Below, piece after piece: positions 9,454-18,279 of a stretch of DNA of 64,000 nucleotides. A program made the position numbers and the translations under genes. A model generated the notes under the pieces. It made no database searches, was not told the origin of the DNA, and was given only the letters and a program-made list of their open reading frames with translations. Every line of letters starts with the position of its first letter. Positions within the stretch are counted from its first letter, which is position 1. The stretch is taken from NCBI GenBank assembly GCA_045579085.1, contig JAZNLO010000020.1:9313-73312 (forward strand), given 5' to 3'. Source of the DNA: RGIG2206 sp045579085 (GTDB lineage Bacteria; Bacillota; Clostridia; Oscillospirales; Acutalibacteraceae).

Positions 9454-12400
9454 TCAGCTAATGCTTTTTTCTATTACACTGACTGCACCCTCGAGCACCT
9501 CAATGGGTGTGATAGTGCCTAAAAGCCTGATTTCATAGTAAGGCTTTGCACCTGCGTTGAGCCTGAAAAGTCTGCCAAGCTCGGCGGACAGGGCGGCAAC
9601 GTACCTTGTGTCGATTACATCGGGGAAGATGCGCACAAAGCAGTCTTGTTGTTCAACCTTTAATATGCCTGCTGCGGCACAACGGTTGCGAAGCAGAGAA
9701 ATCTCGATAAGTCCCTGAACAGACTTCGGCGGCTCGCCGAAGCGGTCGATAAGCTCATCTATAACGTCACGCACGTCGTCTGCGTTGCGAATGTCTGCTA
9801 TGCGGCGGTAGATGCCGAGTCGCGCGGTGAGCGATGGGATATACGCTTCAGGAATGTGAGCGCCAATCTGAATGTCGATAGTACATTCGTTGTATGATGC
9901 CTTTGGCTTTTCACCTTTTTCTTCAGAAATGGCATCGTTGAGCAGTCTAATATACATATCATAGCCAACCGAGTTCATATGCCCATGCTGTTCGCCGCCG
10001 AGAATGTTGCCTGCGCCTCTGATTTCAAGGTCACGCATCGCAATTTTAAAGCCCGAGCCAAACTCGGTGAACTCCCTGATGGCTTCCAAGCGCTTTTGAG
10101 CAACCTCAGACAGAGCCTTGCCCTGCCTGAACGTCAGGTAAGCGTAGGCACGGCGGTTGCTGCGTCCGATTCTGCCTCTAAGCTGATGAAGCTGCGCAAG
10201 ACCCATGTGGTCTGCATCCTCGATGATGAGAGTGTTGGCGTTTGGCACGTCCACGCCTGTTTCGATAATTGTGGTGCAAAGCAGAATGTCAACCTCGCCG
10301 TCAACCAACTGACGCCATACCTCGCTAAGCTGTTCCTCAGTCATTTTGCCGTGAGCAACGGCGATTCTGGCATCGGGCAGCTCTGCAGCGAGCGCGGCTG
10401 CGCGTATGTCAATGTTGTCCACACGGTTATGCAGATAGTATACCTGACCGCCTCTGCGAAGCTCACGTCTGATTGCATCTAAGACGATAGACTTTTCATA
10501 TTCCATAACATAGGTTTGAACGGGATACCTGTCGCTTGGTGCCTCGTCGATGCTGGACATATCTCTGAGCCCCGACATAGCCATATTGAGCGTGCGTGGA
10601 ATCGGCGTGGCTGATAGGGTAAGAGTGTCAACATTTGGGTATGCCTGACGCAGTTTTTCCTTTTGCGATACGCCGAAACGCTGCTCCTCATCAACGATTA
10701 AAAGCCCTAAATCTCGGAAGGCAATGCTTGATGACAGGAGCTTGTGCGTGCCGATAATTATGTCTATCTCGCCTGATTTCAAACGAGATAGAATGTTTTT
10801 CTGTTGCTTTGGTGTGCGAAAACGTGAGAGCACCTCAATGGTTACGGGCAAGCCTTCCATTCGGCGAACGATTGTCTGGTAGTGCTGTAGTGCAAGAATG
10901 GTTGTGGGCACTAATATGGCGCATTGCTTTGAATCACACACGCACTTGAATGCCGCTCTCAGCGCAACCTCTGTTTTGCCAAATCCAACGTCACCGCAGA
11001 GCAACCTGTCCATCGGCGCAGAGCGTTCCATATCACGCTTGATTTCGTTTACAGAGCGCAACTGGTCTTCGGTTTCCTCATATTCGAAGCGTTGCTCAAA
11101 GTCGGATTGTAGGTCTGTGTCCTCACCAAACGCAAAGCCAGGCTTTGACACACGCTCTGCGTAGAGCTTGATAAGCTCTTTCGCCATTTCACGCACCGCA
11201 GTTTTAACTGATGAGCGGGTTTTGTTCCAGTCACTGCCGCCAAGTCGGTTTAGCTTAACAGAGCTTGTGTCTGCGTTGCCGATATAGCGTGAAACGAGGT
11301 CGAGCTGCGTGACGGGCACATAAAGCACGTCTTGCTTTGCGTATCTGATTTTAATATAGTCCTTTGTAACGCCCTGAACGGTCATAGAGCGGATACCGTC
11401 AAATATGCCGATACCGTGCGAAACGTGTACAACATAGTCGCCGTTGTGCAGGTCGTCAAGTGAGCTGATAGCGTTTTTATTTTTCTTGTATCTGCTCTTT
11501 TTCTTTTTAACTGCAGCGCAGTGACTGATAAGAGCAAACTTTGCGGCTGGCAAATCGATGCCTGAGGAAAGCGAGCCCTCACTGACGGAGATTGTGTTGT
11601 GCACAAGCTCGTCTGCGGAGGCGGAGAAAACAGCGTTTATGCTGCTTTGCTGCAGCTCGTTGACCAGACTCAGAGCGGCTGACTCGTTGCCCACCAAAAC
11701 CGAAATTGCATACCCCTTTTCGAGCAGAGGCACAGCGTCCTCTTTTAGCTGCTCAAGCGAGCCGTTCCAGACCGAAAGCTGTCTTAGCGTAAAGTTTATG
11801 AGCTGCTTTGTGCTGATATCATAACTTCCGCGAGCAAAGGAGTCAGTAATAATTGTATCACGAGCCTCTAAAACAGAGGTCAAGTCACTGTAATTTATGC
11901 TGAACTTGTCAAGCCCCTCGCAGAGTATCCCGCTCTCGAAAAGCCCCTTTATTTCATTGTTCAGCAAGGTTGTGTAAGCCTTGCAACGCTCCTTAATTTT
12001 TGCGCTTTCGCTGACAAACAGAAGATGGTCTTGCGTGTAGTCAAAAACTGTGGCAGACTTGTATACCAAAGGCAAAAACCTGTCGGGCGATGCGGGCATC
12101 ATACCGCCTGATACGCTAAGCGCAATATCGGTTAGCTTTTGCCTTGCGGCAGAGGATTTTTTGCCAAGCTTTTGTATAAAGGCTTGCAGTTTTTCGCTAA
12201 ACTCTGCGCTGTTGCCCGTAAGCACCTCTGCTGCGGGAGTTATGGTGACAGCCTTTACAGACTCGCCTCTGCGCTGAGTAAGCGAGTCAAAGCTGCTGAT
12301 AGTGTCGATTTCGTCGCCCCAGAACTCGATTCTGATTGGCTGAGGCATATTTGGTGTGAAAACGTCGAGAATGTCGCCTCGCAAGGCAAATTGACCTGCT

Positions 12401-12903
12401 CCCTCAACCATATCGCTGCGAGCATATCCGCAGGCGACCAAACGCTCTGCGATTTCGGCAGGACTTATGCTATCACCTTGCGACAGAACAAAGCGATTGC
12501 TTTTTAAGGTTTCGGGCGGAATAGTCAGCATCAAAGCCGCCTCTGCACTGCAGATTACAGCATCGTAGCAGCCATCAAGTATATCCGATAGCACACCGAT
12601 TCTAACGTGCTCATATTCTCTTGAAACGCCTGCCACGTCGTGCAAAATCAGGTCACGTGCAGGGAGAAGCCCAACCTTTAATCCAAGCTGTTCAAGGTCG
12701 GATTTAAGTTTTACGCCGTCGGCTTCGTCGGGCATGACAATAATCGCCCTGCGGTTTAAGTCACGGCAGAGCGTTTGAATTAATACAGCCTTATGGATAT
12801 GTGAGAGTCCTGTCAAAACGGCAGGAAAGCGGTTTTGCTTGGCAGACTTTAAAAGCTCAGAGTACTCGTTAAGCTGCCTGAAAGCGTTTGATGTGCAGAG
12901 CAT
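9454..12903 (-). CDS. mfd: Transcription-repair coupling factor Mfd
   Basis: 1149 residues, normal for Mfd. It has an N-terminal UvrB-like region, an RNA polymerase-interacting domain (DYVVHVSHGIGIFDGI), then an SF2 translocase with Walker A GDVGFGKTEVALRA, box II DEEQRFGV, motif III SATPIPRTL and motif VI QLRGRIGRS, and a C-terminal TRCF domain. It removes stalled RNA polymerase and recruits UvrA. ATG follows AAGGAG by 5 bases. It lies 15 bases downstream of pth. Confidence 0.97.
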   Translation of the reverse strand: MLCTSNAFRQLNEYSELLKSAKQNRFPAVLTGLSHIHKAVLIQTLCRDLNRRAIIVMPDEADGVKLKSDLEQLGLKVGLLPARDLILHDVAGVSREYEHVRIGVLSDILDGCYDAVICSAEAALMLTIPPETLKSNRFVLSQGDSISPAEIAERLVACGYARSDMVEGAGQFALRGDILDVFTPNMPQPIRIEFWGDEIDTISSFDSLTQRRGESVKAVTITPAAEVLTGNSAEFSEKLQAFIQKLGKKSSAARQKLTDIALSVSGGMMPASPDRFLPLVYKSATVFDYTQDHLLFVSESAKIKERCKAYTTLLNNEIKGLFESGILCEGLDKFSINYSDLTSVLEARDTIITDSFARGSYDISTKQLINFTLRQLSVWNGSLEQLKEDAVPLLEKGYAISVLVGNESAALSLVNELQQSSINAVFSASADELVHNTISVSEGSLSSGIDLPAAKFALISHCAAVKKKKSRYKKNKNAISSLDDLHNGDYVVHVSHGIGIFDGIRSMTVQGVTKDYIKIRYAKQDVLYVPVTQLDLVSRYIGNADTSSVKLNRLGGSDWNKTRSSVKTAVREMAKELIKLYAERVSKPGFAFGEDTDLQSDFEQRFEYEETEDQLRSVNEIKRDMERSAPMDRLLCGDVGFGKTEVALRAAFKCVCDSKQCAILVPTTILALQHYQTIVRRMEGLPVTIEVLSRFRTPKQQKNILSRLKSGEIDIIIGTHKLLSSSIAFRDLGLLIVDEEQRFGVSQKEKLRQAYPNVDTLTLSATPIPRTLNMAMSGLRDMSSIDEAPSDRYPVQTYVMEYEKSIVLDAIRRELRRGGQVYYLHNRVDNIDIRAAALAAELPDARIAVAHGKMTEEQLSEVWRQLVDGEVDILLCTTIIETGVDVPNANTLIIEDADHMGLAQLHQLRGRIGRSNRRAYAYLTFRQGKALSEVAQKRLEAIREFTEFGSGFKIAMRDLEIRGAGNILGGEQHGHMNSVGYDMYIRLLNDAISEEKGEKPKASYNECTIDIQIGAHIPEAYIPSLTARLGIYRRIADIRNADDVRDVIDELIDRFGEPPKSVQGLIEISLLRNRCAAAGILKVEQQDCFVRIFPDVIDTRYVAALSAELGRLFRLNAGAKPYYEIRLLGTITPIEVLEGAVSVIEKSIS

Positions 12904-12918
12904 TGATTCTCCTTAAAA

Positions 12919-13512
12919 TTATGAATTAAAAAGGTTCATTGCCTTGTCAATTTCCCCGTTAACCATCAGTTCAACTGCATCGCAGGCGGAACAAACTGTA
13001 TCGTTGATTTTTGGCATATCCTCGCTTCTGAATTTAGACAGCACCCAGCTTGCGAGGTCATAGTCGGGATTAGGCTTTGCGCCAACGCCGAGCTTTATGC
13101 GAGGAAAGTTGTCGTCTATGTGGCAGCAGATGCTTTTGATGCCGTTATGACCGCCGTCACTGCCCTTGCGACGAATACGCATTTTTCCCACGTCGAGCGA
13201 GATATCGTCAAAGATAACGATGATTCGCTCTGAGGGCACCTTGTAAAACTTAGCCGCAGCCGCAACAGCCTCGCCTGAATTGTTCATATAAGTTTGCGGC
13301 TGCATAATCAGGCACTTTTTGCCGTTTATTACAGCTTTCGCACAAACTGAGCTGTGTGCTTTTTTGTTAAGCGAAACGCCTAAGCGCTTAGCCAGCTCGT
13401 CGATAGCCATAAAGCCGATGTTGTGCCTGGTTAGAGAATATTTGCTGCCAGGATTACCTAAGCCTACTATAATATAATCAATGGCGGAGCCGCCCCTGTT
13501 ACCAAAAAGCAT
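12919..13512 (-). CDS. pth: Peptidyl-tRNA hydrolase
   Basis: 197 residues. It shows the Pth motifs IIVGLGNPGSKYSLTRHNIGF (catalytic His in TRHN), QPQTYMNNSGEAV, FDDISLDVGKMRIRRKGS and GGHNGIKSI. It recycles peptidyl-tRNA in the cytoplasm. The start follows AGGAGG with a short 4-base spacing. First gene of the pth-mfd operon. Confidence 0.96.
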   Translation of the reverse strand: MLFGNRGGSAIDYIIVGLGNPGSKYSLTRHNIGFMAIDELAKRLGVSLNKKAHSSVCAKAVINGKKCLIMQPQTYMNNSGEAVAAAAKFYKVPSERIIVIFDDISLDVGKMRIRRKGSDGGHNGIKSICCHIDDNFPRIKLGVGAKPNPDYDLASWVLSKFRSEDMPKINDTVCSACDAVELMVNGEIDKAMNLFNS

Positions 13513-13571
13513 TTTTCCTCCTACAACGCAAAGCGTTTATTTAAATATAATTTAATAATAATTATACCTTA

Positions 13572-13600
13572 ATTATGCCACCGAGTTGGCAGCTTTTCAA
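13572..13600 (-). promoter_or_regulatory. Promoter for pth-mfd
   Basis: On the minus strand TTGAAA (13600-13595), 17 bases, CATAAT (13577-13572). A small TGCCA/TGGCA inverted repeat (13577-13592) sits within the spacer. Confidence 0.5.
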
Positions 13601-13707
13601 GTTAAATAAGTAATATATGTTCAAAATATACTAAATTAGTGTAAAGTTCAGGGGAAAATTTTTCAAAATTAGCGTAAAAAAGTATGGAAATTGTGGCAAT
13701 ACTTTGT

Positions 13708-13713
13708 TATAAT
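13708..13713 (+). promoter_or_regulatory. Extended -10 promoter for ppdK
   Basis: TATAAT (13708-13713) preceded by TG at 13705-13706, an extended -10; no good -35 box at normal spacing. It predicts a leader of about 135 bases before ppdK. Confidence 0.55.
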
Positions 13714-13718
13714 GAATA

Positions 13719-13803
13719 GCGAGCGGCTTATTATTAAGGTCGCAAGGCTGTAGAATGCCTGTTTGATTGAGGTTTCCCCGATAAAGCGGACAAGCCAAAA
13801 CGC
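13719..13803 (+). ncRNA. Possible structured leader upstream of ppdK
   Basis: Helices that can be drawn by eye: GGCTT/AAGCC (13725-13729 with 13792-13796), GTCGC/GCGGAC with a bulged G (13739-13743 with 13786-13791) nested inside it, and a hairpin AGGC/GCCT (13745-13748 with 13757-13760). It matches no riboswitch I recognise and has no terminator of its own. With the two divergent promoters this accounts for the 345-base gap before ppdK. Confidence 0.3.
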
Positions 13804-13857
13804 AAAAAATTCTGCAGCGAATTAATATTTGTCAATTTTTTTAGGAGGTTGATTCAT

Positions 13858-16488
13858 ATGAGTCACAAGTTTGTTTACCTTTTCAGCGAAGGCGACGCTT
13901 CAATGCGTGAGCTTCTCGGCGGTAAGGGTGCTAACCTTGCAGAGATGACCAAAATCGGTCTTCCTGTTCCTCAGGGTTTCACTGTAACCACAGAGGCTTG
14001 CACACAGTATTATGAAGACGGCAGAAAGATTAACGATGATATCCAGGCACAGATTATGGAATACATCGACAAAATGGAAGACATCACCGGCATGAAGTTC
14101 GGCGACAAAGAGAATCCTCTCCTTGTTTCAGTTCGTTCAGGTGCTCGTGCATCAATGCCTGGTATGATGGACACAATCCACAATCTTGGTCTTAACGAAG
14201 AGGTTGTAGAGGTTATGGCTGCAAAGTCAGGCAACGCTCGTTGGGCATACGACTGCTACAGAAGATTCATTCAGATGTATTCAGACGTTGTTATGGAAGT
14301 TGGTAAGAAGTACTTTGAAGAGCTTATCGACAAGATGAAGGAAGAAAAGGGCGTAACTCTCGACGTAGAGCTTACCGCTGAAGACCTCAAGACTCTTGCT
14401 GCACAGTTCAAAGCAGAGTACAAGGCAAAGATTGGTAAGGACTTCCCGTCTGACCCGAAAGAGCAGCTTATGGGCGCAGTTGAGGCTGTTTTCCGTTCAT
14501 GGGACAACCCCCGCGCAAACGTATACCGTCGTGACAACGATATTCCTTATTCATGGGGTACCGCTGTTAACGTACAGATGATGGCATTCGGTAACATGGG
14601 TGACGACTGCGGTACTGGTGTTGCCTTTACCCGTGACCCCGCAACAGGCGAAAAGGGACTTATGGGTGAGTTCCTTGTAAACGCACAGGGCGAAGACGTT
14701 GTTGCAGGCGTACGTACTCCGATGCCCATCGCAGAGATGGCAGACAAGTTCCCTGAGGCATTCGCAGAGTTCACAAAGGTCTGCGCAACTCTTGAGGACC
14801 ATTACAGAGATATGCAGGATATGGAGTTCACCATTCAGGCAGGCAAGCTCTACATGCTTCAGACACGTAACGGCAAGCGTACAGCTAAGGCTGCACTTAA
14901 GATTGCTTGTGACCTTGTTGACGAGGGTATGATTGATGAGAAGCAGGCTGTTGCTATGATTGACCCCCGTAACCTTGATACACTTCTCCATCCGCAGTTT
15001 GACACTAAGGCTCTTAAGGCTGCAACACCTGCAGGTAAGGGACTTGGCGCATCTCCTGGCGCTGCTTGCGGTAAGGTAGTATTCACTGCTGAGGACGCAG
15101 AGGCTTGGAACGCAAGAGGAGAAAAGGTTGTTCTTGTTCGTCTTGAGACTTCACCTGAAGACATCACCGGTATGAAGGCATCTCAGGGTATCCTCACCGT
15201 TCGTGGCGGTATGACCTCTCACGCAGCAGTTGTTGCTCGCGGAATGGGTACTTGCTGCGTATCAGGTTGCGGCGATATCATTATGGACGAGGAAAACAAG
15301 AAGTTCACTCTCGCAGGCAAGACCTACAACGAGGGCGACTATATTTCAATCGACGGCTCTACAGGTAACATCTATGACGGCATCATTCCTACTGTTGATG
15401 CTGAGATTGCCGGTGAGTTCGGTCGCATTATGGCTTGGGCTGACAAGTATAGAACCCTTAAGGTTCGCACCAACGCTGACACTCCGGCTGACGCTAAGAA
15501 GGCTCGTGAGCTTGGCGCTGAGGGTATCGGCCTTTGCCGTACAGAGCATATGTTCTTCGAGGCTGACAGAATTGCAGCATTCCGTGAAATGATTTGCGCT
15601 GACACCGTTGAGGAAAGAGAAGCAGCTCTCCAGAAGATTCTTCCCTATCAGCAGGGCGACTTCGAGAAGCTTTATGAGGCTCTCGAGGGCAATCCTGTAA
15701 CTATCCGTTTCCTTGACCCGCCGCTCCACGAGTTTGTTCCCACTGAGGAAGCTGACATCGAGGCTCTTGCAAAGGCTCAGGGCAAAACTGTTGCAGATAT
15801 CAAGAACATCATCACCAGCTTGCACGAGTTCAACCCCATGATGGGTCATCGTGGCTGCCGTCTTGCAGTTACCTATCCGGAAATTGCAAAGATGCAGACA
15901 GCTGCTGTTATCCGTGCAGCTATCAACGTTAAGAAGGCTCATCCGGACTGGAACATTGTTCCTGAAATCATGATTCCTCTTACAGGCGAAGTAAAAGAGA
16001 TGAAGTTCGTTAAGGATATCGTTGTTGCTACTGCTGACGCAGAGATTGCTGCTGCAGGCGCAGACCTCAAGTATGAGGTTGGTACAATGATGGAAATCCC
16101 GCGTGCATGCCTCACCGCTGATGAGATTGCTAAGGAAGCTGAGTTCTTCTGCTTTGGTACAAATGACCTCACTCAGATGACCTTCGGCTTCAGCCGTGAC
16201 GACGCTGGTAAGTTCCTCACTGCTTACTATGATAGCAAGATTTACGAGAACGACCCGTTTGCAAAACTCGACCAGAACGGCGTAGGCAAGCTTATGGAGA
16301 TGGCAGTAAGTCTTGGTAAGAAGGTACGTCCTGAAATGCACTGCGGTATCTGCGGCGAGCACGGCGGCGACCCCGTATCAGTTGAGTTCTGCCATAAGGT
16401 AGGCCTTGACTATGTATCATGCTCACCGTTCCGTGTGCCGATTGCACGCCTTGCCGCTGCACAGGCTGCAATTAAGGATATGAAATAA
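13858..16488 (+). CDS. ppdK: Pyruvate, phosphate dikinase
   Basis: 876 residues from the ATG at 13858; the in-frame TTG at 13849 abuts the AGGAGG and is rejected. It interconverts pyruvate, ATP and phosphate with PEP, AMP and pyrophosphate. The N-terminal nucleotide domain starts FSEGDASMRELLGGKGANLAEM; the phosphohistidine domain has GGMTSHAAVVARGMG with His455, the same number as in the Clostridium symbiosum enzyme; the C-terminal PEP/pyruvate barrel has LCRTEHMFF and HCGICGEHGGDP (Cys832). In anaerobes it commonly serves PPi-linked glycolysis. Codon use looks highly biased, suggesting strong expression. Confidence 0.98.
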   Translation: MSHKFVYLFSEGDASMRELLGGKGANLAEMTKIGLPVPQGFTVTTEACTQYYEDGRKINDDIQAQIMEYIDKMEDITGMKFGDKENPLLVSVRSGARASMPGMMDTIHNLGLNEEVVEVMAAKSGNARWAYDCYRRFIQMYSDVVMEVGKKYFEELIDKMKEEKGVTLDVELTAEDLKTLAAQFKAEYKAKIGKDFPSDPKEQLMGAVEAVFRSWDNPRANVYRRDNDIPYSWGTAVNVQMMAFGNMGDDCGTGVAFTRDPATGEKGLMGEFLVNAQGEDVVAGVRTPMPIAEMADKFPEAFAEFTKVCATLEDHYRDMQDMEFTIQAGKLYMLQTRNGKRTAKAALKIACDLVDEGMIDEKQAVAMIDPRNLDTLLHPQFDTKALKAATPAGKGLGASPGAACGKVVFTAEDAEAWNARGEKVVLVRLETSPEDITGMKASQGILTVRGGMTSHAAVVARGMGTCCVSGCGDIIMDEENKKFTLAGKTYNEGDYISIDGSTGNIYDGIIPTVDAEIAGEFGRIMAWADKYRTLKVRTNADTPADAKKARELGAEGIGLCRTEHMFFEADRIAAFREMICADTVEEREAALQKILPYQQGDFEKLYEALEGNPVTIRFLDPPLHEFVPTEEADIEALAKAQGKTVADIKNIITSLHEFNPMMGHRGCRLAVTYPEIAKMQTAAVIRAAINVKKAHPDWNIVPEIMIPLTGEVKEMKFVKDIVVATADAEIAAAGADLKYEVGTMMEIPRACLTADEIAKEAEFFCFGTNDLTQMTFGFSRDDAGKFLTAYYDSKIYENDPFAKLDQNGVGKLMEMAVSLGKKVRPEMHCGICGEHGGDPVSVEFCHKVGLDYVSCSPFRVPIARLAAAQAAIKDMK

Positions 16489-16540
16489 TTCATAACCGAA
16501 TAAACAAATTATCCCCACCGAGAAATCGGTGGGGATTTTT
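16460..16540 (+). repeat. Direct repeat copy 1: ppdK 3' end plus terminator
   Basis: 81 bases covering the last codons of ppdK, the spacer and its terminator. They recur at 17319-17399 with two mismatches and no gaps. Confidence 0.95.
16511..16540 (+). terminator. ppdK terminator, GAAA tetraloop
   Basis: ATCCCCACCGA / TCGGTGGGGAT (11 bp) closed by a GAAA loop and followed by TTTTT. Confidence 0.93.
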
Positions 16541-16576
16541 CTTTGCAAAGTCCTTTTTATTTAAAATGCAATGTGG

Positions 16577-16582
16577 TATAAT
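16577..16582 (+). promoter_or_regulatory. Extended -10 promoter for the methyltransferase gene
   Basis: TATAAT with TG one base upstream (TGGTATAAT). No clear -35 (TTTTTA at 16554). Confidence 0.5.
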
Positions 16583-16620
16583 ATAGCAAAATAACAAACA
16601 AAGCTTGACGGAGAAATACT

Positions 16621-17292
16621 ATGACAATGAAATTATTCCTTGCGGCAATTACTAAATTTTTATTAGGTGTTGCTTTAGTTGGGGTATTGATATTCTTACC
16701 TGCTGGTACTTTTTCCTATTTTTACGGCTGGTTGCTGATGGGGATTTTGTTCGTGCCAATGTTCTTGGCAGGAATTGTTATGATGTTCAAAAATCCTGAC
16801 CTGTTAAAAAGCAGACTGAACGCGAAAGAAAAGCAACAGGAACAAAGTCTTGTTGTAAAATTGAGCGGTCTTATGTTTTTGTCAGGCTTTATCGTTGCAG
16901 GGCTTGGTGTCCGTTTTCACTGGTATGTCTTGCCGATAGGTGTAGTAGTCGGTGCAGCGGTGGTATTTCTCGTTGCATATATTCTTTACGCAGAGGTGCT
17001 CCGAGAGAATACATACCTTAGCCGCACGATTGAGGTGCAAGAAAATCAAAAAGTAATCGATACGGGGCTATATGGCATTGTCAGACACCCAATGTATGCC
17101 ACGACTTTGCTTTTGTTTTTATCAATGCCGATTGTGTTGGGTTCTGTATATGCGTTTTTGATTTTTCTCGTATATCCATTTATCATAGCGAAACGGATTA
17201 AGCACGAAGAAAAATTCCTTGAAGAAGAACTCGACGGTTACCGTGAATATAAGCAAAAAGTCAAATACCGCTTGATACCATTCATTTGGTAA
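16621..17292 (+). CDS. Isoprenylcysteine carboxyl methyltransferase-family membrane protein
   Basis: 223 residues with about five membrane segments. The C-terminal half carries the ICMT/PEMT signature: TGLYGIVRHPMYATTLLLFL, then a conserved RIKHEEKFLEEELDGYREY cytosolic helix. Eukaryotic ICMT methylates prenylated CAAX proteins; bacterial homologues act on largely unknown substrates, probably lipids or peptides. It is flanked by two copies of the ppdK tail and terminator. Start follows CGGAG by 7 bases. Confidence 0.85.
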   Translation: MTMKLFLAAITKFLLGVALVGVLIFLPAGTFSYFYGWLLMGILFVPMFLAGIVMMFKNPDLLKSRLNAKEKQQEQSLVVKLSGLMFLSGFIVAGLGVRFHWYVLPIGVVVGAAVVFLVAYILYAEVLRENTYLSRTIEVQENQKVIDTGLYGIVRHPMYATTLLLFLSMPIVLGSVYAFLIFLVYPFIIAKRIKHEEKFLEEELDGYREYKQKVKYRLIPFIW

Positions 17293-17318
17293 TAATTTCC
17301 CTCTTTTGCTGATAGCAC

Positions 17319-17399
17319 CACAGGCTGGAATTAAGGATATGAAATAATTCATAACCGAATAAACAATTTATCCCCACCGAGAAATCGGTGGGGATTTTT
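17319..17399 (+). pseudogene. Direct repeat copy 2: duplicated ppdK tail and terminator
   Basis: 79 of 81 bases identical to 16460-16540, including remnant codons for the last residues of ppdK (IKDMK, stop), the spacer and the hairpin. No methyltransferase or ppdK frame uses it; it now acts as the terminator of the methyltransferase gene. Confidence 0.92.
17370..17399 (+). terminator. Duplicated GAAA-loop terminator
   Basis: The same ATCCCCACCGA-GAAA-TCGGTGGGGAT hairpin as after ppdK, followed by TTTTT. Confidence 0.92.
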
Positions 17400-17409
17400 G
17401 TTGCAGTTT

Positions 17410-17440
17410 TTGAACGATAGTGGTACAATTCTCTTATAAT
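17410..17440 (+). promoter_or_regulatory. Weak promoter for CPBP protease gene
   Basis: TTGAAC (17410-17415), 19 bases, TATAAT (17435-17440); the spacing is longer than ideal. Confidence 0.4.
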
Positions 17441-17461
17441 TCAATAGTGTGTGGTGATTTT

Positions 17462-18157
17462 ATGAATAAGATATTTGAAAAGCACGAAACATTATTTTGT
17501 ATGTTGCTCATACTAATATACATAGTAGTTAATTCCGTCTGTGTCCAGAATTTTGGATATACGAGCAGTGTCAGTTTTATTGTTAACACAATATTGTCTG
17601 TGGGTTTAGTCGGAATAGTGTTGGCGCTCAAAAAATCCGCATATTATGGATTTACAAAAGTGCGAAATTTAAAAAAGTATTTATATTTTATCCCCTTGAC
17701 TGTGATTATATCTGTTAATCTGTGGAACGGTTTCAACATAAACCATTCGGCAAGCGAGATAATATTCCATATTCTAACTATGATAAATATTGGATTTATT
17801 GAAGAACTGATTTTCAGAGGCTTTTTATTCAGAATGATGGCAAAGAGCAATGTTAAAAGCGCTATAATTGTAAGCGCTCTGACTTTTGGAATAGGTCATA
17901 TAGTGAATTTGTTAAATGGTGCAGAACTAATACCGACCTTAATGCAAATATGCTATGCTACCGCAATAGGTTATTTGTTTGTTGTTATATTTCATAAAAG
18001 CAAATCACTTGTTCCCTGTATTATAACGCATTGTTTGGTCAATTCACTTTCCATATTTAATGTTGAAAATAACTTATCTTTATACATTGCGCCCGCATTT
18101 CTGATAATTATTCCCCTTGCTTATGCGATTTATATAAATAAAAAAGTTATAGAATGA
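17462..18157 (+). CDS. CPBP (CAAX/Abi) intramembrane metalloprotease
   Basis: 231 residues from the ATG at 17462; the longer frame begins at 17420, upstream of the -10. Seven or so membrane segments with the CPBP motifs EELIFRGFLFR (paired Glu, Arg), FGIGH and HCLVNS. The family includes Rce1 CAAX proteases, bacteriocin immunity proteins and abortive-infection proteins. Lying next to an ICMT homologue it could share a substrate, but each gene has its own promoter and terminator. Confidence 0.87.
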   Translation: MNKIFEKHETLFCMLLILIYIVVNSVCVQNFGYTSSVSFIVNTILSVGLVGIVLALKKSAYYGFTKVRNLKKYLYFIPLTVIISVNLWNGFNINHSASEIIFHILTMINIGFIEELIFRGFLFRMMAKSNVKSAIIVSALTFGIGHIVNLLNGAELIPTLMQICYATAIGYLFVVIFHKSKSLVPCIITHCLVNSLSIFNVENNLSLYIAPAFLIIIPLAYAIYINKKVIE

Positions 18158-18191
18158 TTTGAAATGAAGAAAGGGTTTTTGTCGAAACTTG

Positions 18192-18220
18192 TTGACACTA
18201 TTTAGCGAATGTGCTATTCT
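18192..18220 (+). promoter_or_regulatory. Promoter for DUF4234 gene
   Basis: TTGACA (18192-18197), 17 bases, TATTCT (18215-18220); a second TATAAT overlaps at 18220-18225. Confidence 0.55.
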
Positions 18221-18279
18221 ATAATTAAGCCAGTTAACAATTTGTTCATATTTACTGGTTAAAAGAAAGGAGATTTATT

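Noticed and set aside
13719..13803. Known riboswitch before ppdK
   Set aside because: No match by eye to the TPP, FMN, glycine, lysine, cobalamin, c-di-GMP, c-di-AMP, ZTP or guanidine consensus.
13849..13857. TTG start of ppdK
   Set aside because: It directly abuts the Shine-Dalgarno; starting at 13858 also puts the catalytic His at the known position 455.
15346..16362. 338-residue open frame antisense to ppdK
   Set aside because: It lies wholly inside ppdK, has no ribosome site and reads as the mirror of a strongly codon-biased gene.
17122..17352. Minus-strand open frame over the methyltransferase 3' end
   Set aside because: Overlaps a well supported membrane gene and the duplicated terminator; no ribosome site.
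16460..17399. Insertion sequence flanked by direct repeats
   Set aside because: No transposase and no terminal inverted repeats; the repeats are a gene tail plus terminator, so recombination is more likely.
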